From: JAGTVG01 sp964389805
Lineage (GTDB): Bacteria > Bacteroidota > Bacteroidia > Cytophagales > Cyclobacteriaceae
Direction: 5' to 3'
Assembly: GCA_964389805.1 (NCBI GenBank)
Contig: CAYMFU010000019.1
Span: 27,279-91,278 of the forward strand
Length of the DNA: 64,000 nt
The translations under genes and the position numbers were made by a program. The notes beneath the pieces were generated by a model. It did not search any database. It had not been told where the DNA came from and saw only the letters and a program-made list of their open reading frames with translations. Shown piece after piece: positions 1 to 9,542 of this stretch (within the stretch, counting starts at the first letter, position 1; each line of letters begins with the position of its first letter).

Positions 1-171
1 GATTATCCGGATATTAAATGTCCTCTTTTCATTTTATAAATGTTCACGTGATTTTAAATTTGATCAAAATCATTTTTTTCCTCAGCTACAATTGATATTT
101 TTAATGAATCAACAGGATTAAATGATCCTGTAATTTGGCCTGAAACAAAAACTTTTTTTTAACATAGTTAC

Positions 172-1467
172 ATGGAAAATAAAACAAACGTTAACCGCAG
201 AGCATTTGTAAAAAAGAGTTCTCTGGCTGCACTTGGGACTAGTGTACTCAATAATCCTTCCTGGTCAAAGAACAAAAACGAAAGATTAAGAGTAGGAATT
301 GTTGGATGTGGAGAAAGAGGAGCCGGCGCCATTGTTAACGCACTTGCAGTTTCGGATGCATTCGATTTGGTAGCTATGGGGGATACTTTTAAAGATCGAT
401 TGGATAAATGTTTCAGCGATATCCAATCCTATGACAAAAAGGGCCAGATCAAGGTTGAAGAGAAAAACAAGTTTGTTGGTTTCGATGCATATGAAAAAGT
501 AATAGAACAAGCAGATGTCGTTTTCCTGGTTACACCTGCACCTTTCCGCCCTATGCATTTTGAGGCAGCTATCAATGCCGGAAAGCATGTATTTATGGAG
601 AAACCTGTTGCGGTAGATGTCCCTGGATACCGCAAGATCATAGAAATCAGCAAACTTGCGGATGAAAAAAAATTAAATGTTGTAGTTGGCCTTCAAATGC
701 GATATAAAAAATCCTTCCAGGAACTGATCAACCACATATGGCAAGATGAGATTGGAAGGGTTGTTTCAATTGATGTTTATTTTAATGTAGGAGCGCCAAG
801 AATTCACCCCCGGCAGCCCGGACAAACTGAAATGGAATATCAAATGAGAAATTGGAGATATTTCACATGGTTATGGGGAGGGCAACTAGCCGGCCAGACG
901 ATCCATCAGATGGATGTTATGAACTGGATGATGAAAGACTTTCCTGTTTCAGCAAAAGGATTAGGCGGTCGACAATCCTTTAACGGACCTAATCAGGGAA
1001 ATACCTGGGATCATCATTTTACTGAGTTTGAGTACAGCAACGGCACGAAAATGCATGTGCAAAGTTTTACAATAGACCGTTGTTGGGGACGCATGGGCTT
1101 TTTTGTACAGGGAACCAAAGGATCTGCAGATGAACGCAACAGGATCTATGACCTCGACAAAAAAGTGCTCTGGAATTGGCGTGAGGATGAACCCAATGAA
1201 TATGAAGTAGAACATGATGTCCTGTTCAAATCTATTCTTAATGGAAAACACATCAATGATACTGAATATGGAGCAAATAGCACACTGACAACCATTATGG
1301 GAAGAATGGCTATGCAATCAGGACGAATTATGACTCTTGAAGATGTCTTGCAATCAGAAAAAAGTATTCTTCCTAAGAAATTTTCCTGGGATGCTGAAAT
1401 GCCTGACATACCAGATGTTAATGGAAATTATCCGACAGCGATACCTGGTGTGACAAAAGTGCTATAA
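172..1467 (+). CDS. Gfo/Idh/MocA family oxidoreductase, Tat-exported
   Basis: Predicted NAD(P)-dependent sugar or glycoside oxidoreductase of 431 residues. The N-terminus carries a twin-arginine signal (NRRAFVKKSS, about residues 8-17) followed by a short hydrophobic stretch, so it is probably exported folded with its cofactor. A Rossmann nucleotide-binding motif (VGIVGCGERGAG) lies near residues 42-53, and the family EKP motif (MEKPVAVD) near residue 142. The C-terminal half has the alpha/beta substrate domain with a WGGQLAGQTIHQMD segment containing a candidate catalytic histidine. The start is the first ATG and gives the complete Tat signal. It stands alone between 170 bases of leader and a convergent rluD gene. 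Exported members of this family in Bacteroidota act on glycosides, often giving 3-keto products. The substrate here is not known. Confidence 0.9.
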   Translation: MENKTNVNRRAFVKKSSLAALGTSVLNNPSWSKNKNERLRVGIVGCGERGAGAIVNALAVSDAFDLVAMGDTFKDRLDKCFSDIQSYDKKGQIKVEEKNKFVGFDAYEKVIEQADVVFLVTPAPFRPMHFEAAINAGKHVFMEKPVAVDVPGYRKIIEISKLADEKKLNVVVGLQMRYKKSFQELINHIWQDEIGRVVSIDVYFNVGAPRIHPRQPGQTEMEYQMRNWRYFTWLWGGQLAGQTIHQMDVMNWMMKDFPVSAKGLGGRQSFNGPNQGNTWDHHFTEFEYSNGTKMHVQSFTIDRCWGRMGFFVQGTKGSADERNRIYDLDKKVLWNWREDEPNEYEVEHDVLFKSILNGKHINDTEYGANSTLTTIMGRMAMQSGRIMTLEDVLQSEKSILPKKFSWDAEMPDIPDVNGNYPTAIPGVTKVL

Positions 1468-1703
1468 ACTACTATTATTACCTTTTTTTAAAATAAACAT
1501 AAACGAAATAATCAATTTTTTCATTGCAGATTCTGTATGCTTTTTTTGACCTGCATAAAGGATCAGACTAAACTGGACGGATAATTACTGGTATGTGGAC
1601 TATGCATTGTTTCACCCGGAGAGATGATACCCATCAAATCCTGAGTATTAAAGAGCATGCCCCGTAAGCAACAAAATGAAATTTTTTACGCTATGATCAG
1701 CTA

Positions 1704-2744
1704 TCAATTATACTGTACATAATTTTCCCATTTTTCAATTACCTCTTTGAAATCATCAGGGAGGGGAGATTCGAAATACATTGATTCATTGGTTTCAGGA
1801 TGAACAAATCCAAGAGAATGGGCATGCAATGCCTGCCTGGGTAATATCTTAAAACAGTTCTGAACAAAACTTTTATATTTGGAAAAAACAGTACCCTTCA
1901 ATATTTTATCTCCACCATAGGTGGCATCATTAAAAAGTGGGTGGCCTATATATTTCATATGGGCCCGGATTTGATGGGTACGGCCGGTTTCCAGCTTACA
2001 CTCGATAAGCGACACATATCTCAGGTTCCTGAGCACTTTATAATGAGTAATGGCCCTTTTTCCATAATCTTCCTCCGGATATGCAGCCATCACCCTTCTG
2101 TCTTTAAGGCTTCTGCCAATCATAACATCAATAGTTCCCTCCATCTCATCGGGAATCCCCCAAACCAGTGCCTGGTATGTTCTTTCTATACTATGATCAA
2201 AGAATTGTCTGGCCAATCTGTTCAGGGCATGTTCAGTCTTGGCTATGACCAGTAAACCAGAGGTGTCTTTGTCTATCCGATGGACCAATCCCGGACGCCC
2301 TTCATTATCCGGCATCTCCGGAAGGTTTTGAAAATGATATACTAGCGCATTGACCAGGGTGCCCGTCCAGTTGTTATAGGCTGGGTGAACCACCATACCT
2401 GCTGGCTTGTCTACAACCAGGAGCTCAGAGTCTTCAAATACTATATTTAGTGGGATATTTTCCGGGACCACTTCGGTATCTCTTGGGGGTTGAGGAAGAG
2501 AAATGGTTACCACGTCATCAGGTCGAACTTTGTAATTTGACCTGATATCTGATCCGTTTACCTTAACTAATCCATCCTTTATCCCATTTTGTATCCGATT
2601 CCGTGAAGCATTGGGTAACCGGTCGGAAAGAAATTTATCAATACGGATCAAAGACTGGCCAGGATCGACCTGGATCCGGTTATGTTCAAACAGCTCATCG
2701 CTATCATCAGAATATTGGTCTTGCACTTGATCGGTCATTAACAA
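1704..2744 (-). CDS. rluD: RluA/RluD family 23S rRNA pseudouridine synthase
   Basis: Cytoplasmic RNA-modifying enzyme that converts uridine to pseudouridine, most likely in 23S rRNA. Residues about 28-85 form an S4 RNA-binding domain (IRIDKFLSDRL, GLVKVNG). The catalytic domain follows, with the hallmark HRIDKDTSG at about 155-163; D158 is the expected catalytic aspartate. The RTHQIRAH motif near residue 255 is also typical. Length (346 residues) fits the RluD subgroup. ATG codons at residues 1 and 3 are both possible starts. It is transcribed alone and converges on the oxidoreductase gene. Family membership is certain; the exact target uridines are inferred from the subgroup. Confidence 0.93.
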   Translation of the reverse strand: MLMTDQVQDQYSDDSDELFEHNRIQVDPGQSLIRIDKFLSDRLPNASRNRIQNGIKDGLVKVNGSDIRSNYKVRPDDVVTISLPQPPRDTEVVPENIPLNIVFEDSELLVVDKPAGMVVHPAYNNWTGTLVNALVYHFQNLPEMPDNEGRPGLVHRIDKDTSGLLVIAKTEHALNRLARQFFDHSIERTYQALVWGIPDEMEGTIDVMIGRSLKDRRVMAAYPEEDYGKRAITHYKVLRNLRYVSLIECKLETGRTHQIRAHMKYIGHPLFNDATYGGDKILKGTVFSKYKSFVQNCFKILPRQALHAHSLGFVHPETNESMYFESPLPDDFKEVIEKWENYVQYN

Positions 2745-2917
2745 ATCGAATTTTAGGATTAAACAATAGATATAATTCCAAATCTTTTTGAAATATACCT
2801 GAAATAGAGGTTTATCAATTATTTATTTATATTTTTAAAAGATGCACAAATGTTGAAACATAATTATTCAAATTACTGTTTCTCTCATAATTCCTATGCA
2901 CGTAGAACATCAATCTG

Positions 2918-3667
2918 ATGAAAAAGCAAATTACCAATATTCGTTTAAATAAATCCCTGTTATTCATATTTTTATTGCTCCTCTTACCGGTATTTGGCTA
3001 TACCCAACTAAAGGGAGGATTAGAGGGTTTTAAATTGCTTGATGTTAAAATAGGATATTCGATTCCTATTGGCAATTATGCTTCAACAGGTAAAAATGAT
3101 TTTGAATCTGGCTATGCAAAGCCGGGGTTAACTCTGGGTGCAGGATATTACCATATGTTCAGGGATGTTATCGGGCTTGGAGGCTCACTTGGATTGAATT
3201 TTCATGGATATGATGACGCAGCCAGGCAAAAAGCAATTTATGAAAATGATCCTACAGTAACTGAAGCATTCGTGGAAGGAAGCCGGTATACAAATCTTAC
3301 CTTAACCGTCGGACCGGTAATTAATGCAAGGTTATCTGAGAATCTTAGTTTCTTATTGCACCTTGAAGCCGGGGCGATGTTTACCTTCAGACCACAACAG
3401 GAGTTTGAAATAACCAATCAGCAAGGCACCAATTCCCTTTCTCTGGAGAGCATTACTGGAACTTCCTTCACAGCGAATTTTGGGATCGCTTTCAGATATC
3501 ACGCAACTGAAAGAACCGGTTTCTCCATATTTGCAGATTATTTCTACGGAAATCCGAAATATGATTACCTGACCTACCAGTTTCCCAATTGGGTAGAAAT
3601 AAAAGGAAACCAGGATGTAATGTATGTCAATGTTGGAATGAGTCTCACATATATTATCGGGTACTGA
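2918..3667 (+). CDS. Outer-membrane beta-barrel family protein
   Basis: A 249-residue exported protein of unknown specific function. Residues about 12-29 are a hydrophobic signal peptide ending near GYTQ. The rest alternates Gly/aromatic-rich short strands (for example LTLGAGYYHMF, LGLNFHGYD, FGIAFRYHA) and closes with an aromatic-containing strand (VNVGMSLTYIIGY), as in small outer-membrane barrels common in Bacteroidota. There is no TonB plug or OmpA domain. It is followed by an exported thioredoxin gene after about 160 bases and may be transcribed independently. The call rests on pattern rather than a specific family. Confidence 0.7.
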   Translation: MKKQITNIRLNKSLLFIFLLLLLPVFGYTQLKGGLEGFKLLDVKIGYSIPIGNYASTGKNDFESGYAKPGLTLGAGYYHMFRDVIGLGGSLGLNFHGYDDAARQKAIYENDPTVTEAFVEGSRYTNLTLTVGPVINARLSENLSFLLHLEAGAMFTFRPQQEFEITNQQGTNSLSLESITGTSFTANFGIAFRYHATERTGFSIFADYFYGNPKYDYLTYQFPNWVEIKGNQDVMYVNVGMSLTYIIGY

Positions 3668-3826
3668 TAAAACAAATTTCTAATGTTCAGGCTATGTGAT
3701 CATTTGTTTTTCAGAAGACAAATGATTTAACATATTCCACAATTTTAAATAATCTACTCAATATTGATTATTTTGGTGGATTAACATGCTTTGAACAGCC
3801 GGTATATTTTCTCTAACAACAGGTAT

Positions 3827-4333
3827 ATGTTAAAATATTCTATAATTATATCCTTCCTGTCGATTATAAACTTCAGTGTCTCGGCACAAAGTGTTGAAAT
3901 TATTGATGTTGAAGATATGGAAAGCATCATCCATGAAAAAACCGGAAAAACTAGGGTGATCAATTTCTGGGCCACATGGTGCAAACCCTGCATCGAAGAA
4001 TTGCCATATTTTGAAGCTGTAAATCAGAGCTCAGAGTTTGAGGATATCGAAGTTATATTGATAAGCCTTGATTTTGCTGAAGATATTGACACAAAAGTTA
4101 AGAAATATATTGAGAAAAAATCCCTTACCTCGACTGTAAAATTACTGGATAATGTTGATTACAATTCATGGATTGATAAAGTCGACCCATCATGGTCAGG
4201 AGCAATACCTGCCACATTAGTAGTTAATAACAGTGTAAATAAAAGAATCTTTTTTGAGAAACAATTTGAAGAATCAGAGCTGCAAAATGTACTCAAGAAC
4301 TTTGAAAAAGAAATAAACCAAACAAACAGATAA
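3827..4333 (+). CDS. TlpA-like periplasmic thioredoxin-fold protein
   Basis: Exported thiol-disulfide oxidoreductase of the TlpA/ResA type. The redox motif WATWCKPC lies about 50 residues into the protein and is followed by the usual EELPYF segment; a cis-proline loop (GAIPATLVV) appears near residue 125. The reading frame is open from a TTG at 3791, but the ATG at 3827 gives a clean signal peptide (MLKYSIIISFLSI...SVSAQ), so I chose it. It ends one base before the next thioredoxin-like gene, implying co-transcription. Likely role: reducing or remodelling disulfides in the periplasm; partner unknown. Confidence 0.88.
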   Translation: MLKYSIIISFLSIINFSVSAQSVEIIDVEDMESIIHEKTGKTRVINFWATWCKPCIEELPYFEAVNQSSEFEDIEVILISLDFAEDIDTKVKKYIEKKSLTSTVKLLDNVDYNSWIDKVDPSWSGAIPATLVVNNSVNKRIFFEKQFEESELQNVLKNFEKEINQTNR

Positions 4334-4334
4334 C

Positions 4335-4949
4335 ATGAAAATACTATTTGGGCTTTTAATCGTTTTATTCACTACTCCCCTGATGAATCCTGATAATACC
4401 ACGGGGTATGAGGTTGGTGATTATGTTGATGATTTCAGTTTAAAGAACGTAGATGGGAAAATGGTATCAATGGCTGAATACAAAGAGGCTGAGGGATTTA
4501 TTATCAGCTTTACCTGCAATACCTGTCCTTATTCCGTTATGTATGAACAAAGGATAATTGATCTGGACAAGAAGTATGCTTCCAAAGGTTATCCCGTTAT
4601 AGCCATTAATCCAAATGATCCCAAAAAAAACCCAGGTGATTCGTTTGACAAAATGGTAGAAAGGGCCAGTGATAAAAATTATCCATTCCCTTACCTGATT
4701 GATGAAAGCCAGGAGGTAACCCGGAATTTCGGAGCTACCAATACGCCCCATATGTTTATAGTGCAAAATGATGGAGGAAAATATCGTGTTGCATATATTG
4801 GTACTATTGATAATAATCCCAAAGCAGCGGACAAAGCTACAAAACACTTTATTGATGACGCCATGGATGATATATTATCTGGCAAAAAGGTCGAAGTATC
4901 CAAAACAAAAGCAGTTGGTTGCTCCATTAAGTGGAAGTCAACCTCATAA
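4335..4949 (+). CDS. Exported redoxin (AhpC/TSA-like) with CNTC motif
   Basis: A 204-residue exported thioredoxin-fold protein. A signal peptide (MKILFGLLIVLFTTPL) precedes a redoxin domain. The active-site region reads FTCNTCPYSV near residues 54-63, so CxxC is CNTC, and the peroxiredoxin-type segment AINPNDPKKNPGDS follows. A TNTPHMFIV cis-proline loop is near residue 138. A third cysteine sits near the C-terminus (KAVGCSIKWK), as in many relatives in Bacteroidota and Planctomycetes. It starts one base after the preceding TlpA-like gene and is followed at once by an intrinsic terminator, so the two form a bicistronic unit. The exact substrate (peroxide or protein disulfide) is unknown. Confidence 0.87.
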   Translation: MKILFGLLIVLFTTPLMNPDNTTGYEVGDYVDDFSLKNVDGKMVSMAEYKEAEGFIISFTCNTCPYSVMYEQRIIDLDKKYASKGYPVIAINPNDPKKNPGDSFDKMVERASDKNYPFPYLIDESQEVTRNFGATNTPHMFIVQNDGGKYRVAYIGTIDNNPKAADKATKHFIDDAMDDILSGKKVEVSKTKAVGCSIKWKSTS

Positions 4950-4978
4950 TTAACTTATAATTCAGTTTGTGCTCTTTT

Positions 4979-5027
4979 AAGCGGAAGCATTGCTAGATCT
5001 AAGTAGCAATTGTCTTCCGCTTTTTTT
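4979..5027 (+). terminator. Rho-independent terminator after the thioredoxin pair
   Basis: The arm AAGCGGAAGCATTGCT pairs with AGCAATTGTCTTCCGCTT with only a small internal mismatch. The loop is about ten bases, and a run of seven T follows. It sits 30 bases after the redoxin stop codon and ends transcription of the two-gene unit before the next gene. Confidence 0.85.
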
Positions 5028-5058
5028 ATCTTATGCCACGTATTCAATTTTTTAAAAC

Positions 5059-5574
5059 ATGCAGCGGAAATTTCAGGTGGTTGTAATAGGAGATGTGCAA
5101 GCTGATGGTGCAAAGTTAACTTTCGCGGAGAAATTAGGTCAGCACCTTGGTGAGAAAGGATATACTGTGATCACAGGCGGGATGTCTGGAATTATGGAAG
5201 CAGTTAGTAAGGGTGCGTTCAAGGCGGGAGGTTTGGCAATTGGCATAATACCCGGTTCAGATTTTAAACAGGCTAATCCCTGGTGTTCCGTTGTAATTCC
5301 CACAGACCTTGGACATGCCAGGAACAGTATCACTGCTCTTTCAGCTGATGTCATAATATCAATTGGCGGAAAGGCAGGCACATTAACTGAATTGGGGTTT
5401 GGCTGGATATATAATAAACCCATTATTTCGTTTTCACAGTTCGGAGGATGGTCTGCTGACCTTTCAGGTAAAAAAATCGACGACCGCCGATCCGATAATA
5501 TTATTGAAGTTGATTCATTTGAAACCTTAAAAGTGGAACTGGAAAAAGTAGCGTATGATTTTAAAATAAGTTAA
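5059..5574 (+). CDS. LOG/SLOG-type Rossmann protein (TIGR00725-like)
   Basis: A 171-residue cytoplasmic protein of the lysine-decarboxylase-like (LOG) fold. The glycine-rich GGMSGIMEAVSKGA segment near residues 39-52 matches the nucleotide or ribose-phosphate binding loop. The second family region, ISIGGKAGTLTELGF near residues 103-117, corresponds to the PGGxGTxxE motif in a variant form (GGKAGTLTE). Members of this group resemble cytokinin-activating LOG proteins and SLOG nucleotide sensors. The variant motif fits the TIGR00725 subgroup, whose substrate is not established. It is isolated between a terminator and the GH2 gene 39 bases downstream. Confidence 0.82.
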   Translation: MQRKFQVVVIGDVQADGAKLTFAEKLGQHLGEKGYTVITGGMSGIMEAVSKGAFKAGGLAIGIIPGSDFKQANPWCSVVIPTDLGHARNSITALSADVIISIGGKAGTLTELGFGWIYNKPIISFSQFGGWSADLSGKKIDDRRSDNIIEVDSFETLKVELEKVAYDFKIS

Positions 5575-5613
5575 TTTTTCAGGGTATTTTTTATATTGAA
5601 CCATTTATACATT

Positions 5614-8421
5614 ATGATTAAAAATCAAATTTTTCGAATTGTTATATTGGCTATGTTATGTGGAATTCTACCCAAACTTTCATTCTCAGATATTCCACTT
5701 CCTGAACATCCCAGGCCAGATCACTGGCGTTCAGAATGGCAAAACCTGAACGGAGAATGGAATTTTCAGTTTGACCTTGAAAACAAAGGTGAAAGTGAAA
5801 AATGGTTTGAGGGTACTGAAAACTTTGACAGAACCATCACCGTCCCTTTCTCCTGGGGGGCACCTTTATCAGGTGTTGAAGATGAAGGAGATATTGGCTG
5901 GTACAACCGTGAGATCATAATTCCTGAATCCTGGAAAGGGAAGAGGATATTTCTGGTAGTAGGCGCTTCGGATTGGAAATCCAGTGGATGGCTGGATGGA
6001 AATGAAATAGGACAGAACAGGGGGGGGTATACTCCTTTTGAATTTGAATTGACACAACATGTCAGATTTGGTGAAAAGCAACGTATTACACTGAGGGTGG
6101 ATGATACAGGTCATGGATTTAAACTGGAAGGAAAACAGGGTTATGGCAAGGCAAGAGGCATATGGCAGACTATCTATCTTGAAGCGCGTGGTAGTGTATT
6201 TGTGGATTACGTGCATATAACACCTGATATAGATAATGATGAAATAAACATTGAAGGACAACTTAGTAATCCTACCGATAATAAGTCAACTCTGAAAATT
6301 TCAATCAGGGGAGAAAATGGAGAAGATAATCAGTATACCATCTCTTTGAAGAATAAGGGCAATTCATTCAAACAGAAGTTTAATATTCCTAATGTAAGAT
6401 TATGGACAATAGAAGATCCACACCTTTATAAGGTTACGGTAAGCCTCGTAAATGAAAATGGATTAATTGATAATATAAATACCTATTTTGGCATGCGTGA
6501 GATCGGGACAGGAAATGTTCCCGGGACTGAATATCCATATGTGACACTTAATAATGAACCGGTATATTTACAACTGGCACTAGATCAGGCCTATCACCCG
6601 GAGGGCTTTTATACTTTCCCTTCGGATGCATTTATGAGAGACGAGATCATCAGATCCAAACAGATCGGTTTGAACGGACAACGCATCCATGTGAAAATCG
6701 GAATTCCAAGAAAATTATATTGGGCCGATAAACTTGGCTTGTTGATTATGGCAGATGTGCCAAATAGCTGGGGTGAGCCCGATGGAGAGATGCAATTTGA
6801 GACTGAAAAAGCATTACGCGATATGATTAAAAGGGATTATAACCATCCCTCCATTTTCTCCTGGGTTATTTTCAATGAAACCTGGGGTTTGCTGACAAAA
6901 CAGGATGATAACAAACGATCCTATCTTCCTGAAACAAAAGAATGGGTGGTAAAGATGTATGATTTGGCAAAAAACCTGGACCCTACGCGACTCGTTGAAG
7001 ATAACTCAGCCAATAGGCGCGATCATGTTGCGACCGATCTAAATACATGGCATGCCTACCTTCCTGGATATTCCTGGAAAGAATTTTTAAAAGATGCAGT
7101 TGACAATACATTTGAAGGTTCGGGATGGAACTTCAGTCAAGGATACAAACAAAACAAACAGCCCATGCTTAACAGTGAATGCGGAAATGTATGGGGTTAT
7201 CAGGGAAGTACAGGTGATGTAGACTGGAGCTGGGATTATCATATTATGATCAACGAATTCAGGTTGCAGCCAAAAATTGCAGGGTGGCTGTATACTGAAC
7301 ATCACGATGTGATAAACGAGTGGAATGGTTATTACAAATATGATCGTACTGTGAAATACACCGGGCTTGAGGATTTTAATGGAATGACTATAAATGATCT
7401 TCATAGCTTCATCCAGATTACACCGGAAATGGATTTAATGACGGATGTAAAACCTGGGGAAATGGTAGAAATACCCCTCTGGCTATCTGTACTTACAGGT
7501 AAGGTACCATATGAAAAAGTGAAGGTAAATTATCAATTACATCATATAGATATAACTGGAAAATCGACTACAGAAGCGATTTCGACTAACCAGGTCATCG
7601 ATATTATGCCCTGGCAACTTGAATATATAGATCCTCTAAAGATTACGATTCCAGAAGGGGAAGGTATACTGATCATAAACTTTACCCTGGAATCAACTGC
7701 GGGAGATCCTGTCCATAAGAACTTTTCTCTATTTGGCATACATGATCCGGAAAGCAATAAAAATCAGATACTGAACATAGATGGAAAGGAACAATTTGTA
7801 GTGAGTTTCAAGCCTGATGAATTCAACTCTTCCAATTGGTCAAAAAAAGAATGGAATGTTCTTGATGGTAAGAAAGTCAATGGTTCAGGTTATGGCTTCT
7901 TTGAATATGATGTAAATATTCCCGATGAATTTGTAAACAAAGAAATTAATGGCGCATCCTTTAAAGTGGAATTATCCGCCAAACAACTGCTCGGAAAGGA
8001 TAGAACAGATTCTGAAAAAATGGAAGGGGATTATATGCGCGGACGAGGGACCCATGATCCCAGTAGAAATCCAAACGCTTACCCCATGACTGATGATGTT
8101 CGATGGACAAGCTATGTCCGTATAATAATAAATGATGTAGTTATCGATGAGATCTTTCTAGCAGACGATCCGGCTGATCACCGTGGTGTCCTGTCATGGC
8201 ATTCCCAGTTGAGAGACAATAAATTAAAGGAAGCAGGATCCTATGGATATCTTGTTTCTTCTGCAATACCGGAGAGTCTCATCAGAAAAATTCTGGAGGA
8301 TAAAAAATGTAATGTAAGGATAGAGGTGCCGGATATCCTGCCTGGAGGCGTGGCCATATACGGTAAAGATTTTGGCAGGTACCCGCTCGATCCAACTCTG
8401 ATTTTTCAGTCAGGGGAATGA
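5614..8421 (+). CDS. Secreted glycoside hydrolase family 2 enzyme
   Basis: A large exported beta-glycosidase, about 935 residues. The frame is open from a TTG at 5596, but the ATG at 5614 gives the best signal peptide (MIKNQIFRIVILAMLCGILPKLSFS). Domains in order: a GH2 jelly-roll sugar-binding domain (to about 200, with LNGEWNFQFD), an Ig-like sandwich (about 205-300) and a TIM barrel (about 310-600). The acid/base motif is IFNETWG (E about 422). The likely nucleophile is in LNSECGNVWG (E about 522). About 300 further C-terminal residues form extra beta domains. Substrate could be a galactoside, glucuronide or another beta-glycoside; it cannot be settled here. It lies upstream of a DUF1080 lipoprotein gene, separated by 300 bases. 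Confidence 0.9.
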   Translation: MIKNQIFRIVILAMLCGILPKLSFSDIPLPEHPRPDHWRSEWQNLNGEWNFQFDLENKGESEKWFEGTENFDRTITVPFSWGAPLSGVEDEGDIGWYNREIIIPESWKGKRIFLVVGASDWKSSGWLDGNEIGQNRGGYTPFEFELTQHVRFGEKQRITLRVDDTGHGFKLEGKQGYGKARGIWQTIYLEARGSVFVDYVHITPDIDNDEINIEGQLSNPTDNKSTLKISIRGENGEDNQYTISLKNKGNSFKQKFNIPNVRLWTIEDPHLYKVTVSLVNENGLIDNINTYFGMREIGTGNVPGTEYPYVTLNNEPVYLQLALDQAYHPEGFYTFPSDAFMRDEIIRSKQIGLNGQRIHVKIGIPRKLYWADKLGLLIMADVPNSWGEPDGEMQFETEKALRDMIKRDYNHPSIFSWVIFNETWGLLTKQDDNKRSYLPETKEWVVKMYDLAKNLDPTRLVEDNSANRRDHVATDLNTWHAYLPGYSWKEFLKDAVDNTFEGSGWNFSQGYKQNKQPMLNSECGNVWGYQGSTGDVDWSWDYHIMINEFRLQPKIAGWLYTEHHDVINEWNGYYKYDRTVKYTGLEDFNGMTINDLHSFIQITPEMDLMTDVKPGEMVEIPLWLSVLTGKVPYEKVKVNYQLHHIDITGKSTTEAISTNQVIDIMPWQLEYIDPLKITIPEGEGILIINFTLESTAGDPVHKNFSLFGIHDPESNKNQILNIDGKEQFVVSFKPDEFNSSNWSKKEWNVLDGKKVNGSGYGFFEYDVNIPDEFVNKEINGASFKVELSAKQLLGKDRTDSEKMEGDYMRGRGTHDPSRNPNAYPMTDDVRWTSYVRIIINDVVIDEIFLADDPADHRGVLSWHSQLRDNKLKEAGSYGYLVSSAIPESLIRKILEDKKCNVRIEVPDILPGGVAIYGKDFGRYPLDPTLIFQSGE

Positions 8422-8721
8422 TTTCTGCTTCTTAAGCAAAAAATTTAATGATGCGGATTTCAAAGGAGAGTTGAAAATGCTATTTTAAATCCTTCTCCCG
8501 GTTTTAATTGGAAGAATTACTGTTCTTAATTATAAATTCATATTGAATAAAAGACCAGATATGTTTTTATACTGAAATTTTATAGATAATCCCTAATGAA
8601 TTGAAACGATCTGGATGCAAGGCTACAAAATGCACTTAATCGCAATTTGTGCTTCATAGAATAGATAATTAATGGAATTCTAATTAATTTGCAAATTCAT
8701 TTTAATACATAAATTTTTATA
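8422..8721. other. Intergenic region, no recognisable feature
   Basis: Three hundred AT-rich bases between the GH2 gene and the DUF1080 gene. I see no convincing ORF, hairpin terminator or RNA gene. It probably holds the promoter of the downstream lipoprotein gene, but no clear Bacteroidota TAnnTTTG element with a correctly spaced -33 box is visible. Confidence 0.5.
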
Positions 8722-9483
8722 ATGATGAAAAACAATAACAATTTTTTAAAGGTCTTTGGTATAATCGCATTGATCTTTATGATTTCCTGTACAGGAAATC
8801 AGAAAAAGGCTGAATCAGAAGCCGAACAACCAGTTGAGGCCGAAGTGAAAGGTGATGAAATGGTTTCCATATTTAATGGCGAAAATCTTGATGGCTGGAA
8901 AAGATACAATAAAGATGATATCGGCCCCCTCTGGCAGGTACAGGATGGTATGATCTTTTTTAATGGTTCAGGTCTCGGTGAAGGTAGTGGAGAAGATGGG
9001 GGAACATTAATTACTGTAAAGCAATATGAGAATTTCGAGTTCTCCGTCGACTGGAAAATCCAGGAAGGCGGCAATAGTGGATTGTTATACCATGTCGTTG
9101 AAAAGCCGGAATTCAGCCATGCCTATAATACCGGGCCCGAGTATCAGTTACTCGATGACAATAATTGGAAAGATCCTCTTGTAGATGTGAATTCTGTCGC
9201 AGCCAATTATGATATGCATGCTCCATCTCCTGATAAAAAATTAAACGCTGCAGGTGAATGGAATACTTCTAAGATCGTGTATAACAATGGTCATGTAGAG
9301 CACTGGCTGAATGGCCAGAAAGTCCTTGAATTTGATGAGGGTAGTGATGATTGGAAAGAAAGATATGAAAACAGCAAGTGGGTGGAATATCCTGGTTGGT
9401 GTAAATTTAACAAAGGATCCCTTGGACTTCAGGATCATGGTGCCAACCTCTGGTTTAAAAATATAAAAGCACGAGAGTTGTAG
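8722..9483 (+). CDS. DUF1080 (3-keto-disaccharide hydrolase-like) lipoprotein
   Basis: Exported lipoprotein of 253 residues. The signal peptide ends in a lipobox-like MISCTGN with the cysteine at about residue 23, followed by an acidic Glu-rich tether. The rest is a single DUF1080 concanavalin-like sandwich: FNGENLDGWKRY near 51-62, FEFSVDWKIQEGGNSGLLYHV near 110-130 and the C-terminal LGLQDHGANLWFKNIKARE are all family signatures. DUF1080 proteins have been shown to act on 3-keto-glycosides. This fits with the Tat-exported Gfo/Idh/MocA protein at the start of the window, though the genes are not adjacent. A strong terminator follows. Confidence 0.9.
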   Translation: MMKNNNNFLKVFGIIALIFMISCTGNQKKAESEAEQPVEAEVKGDEMVSIFNGENLDGWKRYNKDDIGPLWQVQDGMIFFNGSGLGEGSGEDGGTLITVKQYENFEFSVDWKIQEGGNSGLLYHVVEKPEFSHAYNTGPEYQLLDDNNWKDPLVDVNSVAANYDMHAPSPDKKLNAAGEWNTSKIVYNNGHVEHWLNGQKVLEFDEGSDDWKERYENSKWVEYPGWCKFNKGSLGLQDHGANLWFKNIKAREL

Positions 9484-9506
9484 AATAAAATAGCTTATAA
9501 AGTTTT

Positions 9507-9542
9507 AAAGTGTATGGGAAATTATTCTCATACACTTTTTTT
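9507..9542 (+). terminator. Terminator between convergent DUF1080 and GH20 genes
   Basis: AAAGTGTATGGGA pairs with TCTCATACACTTT over 13 positions with one G-U pair and a six-base loop, followed by a T run on the plus strand. It lies 24 bases after the DUF1080 stop and its tail overlaps the stop codon of the opposing GH20 gene. Confidence 0.8.
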
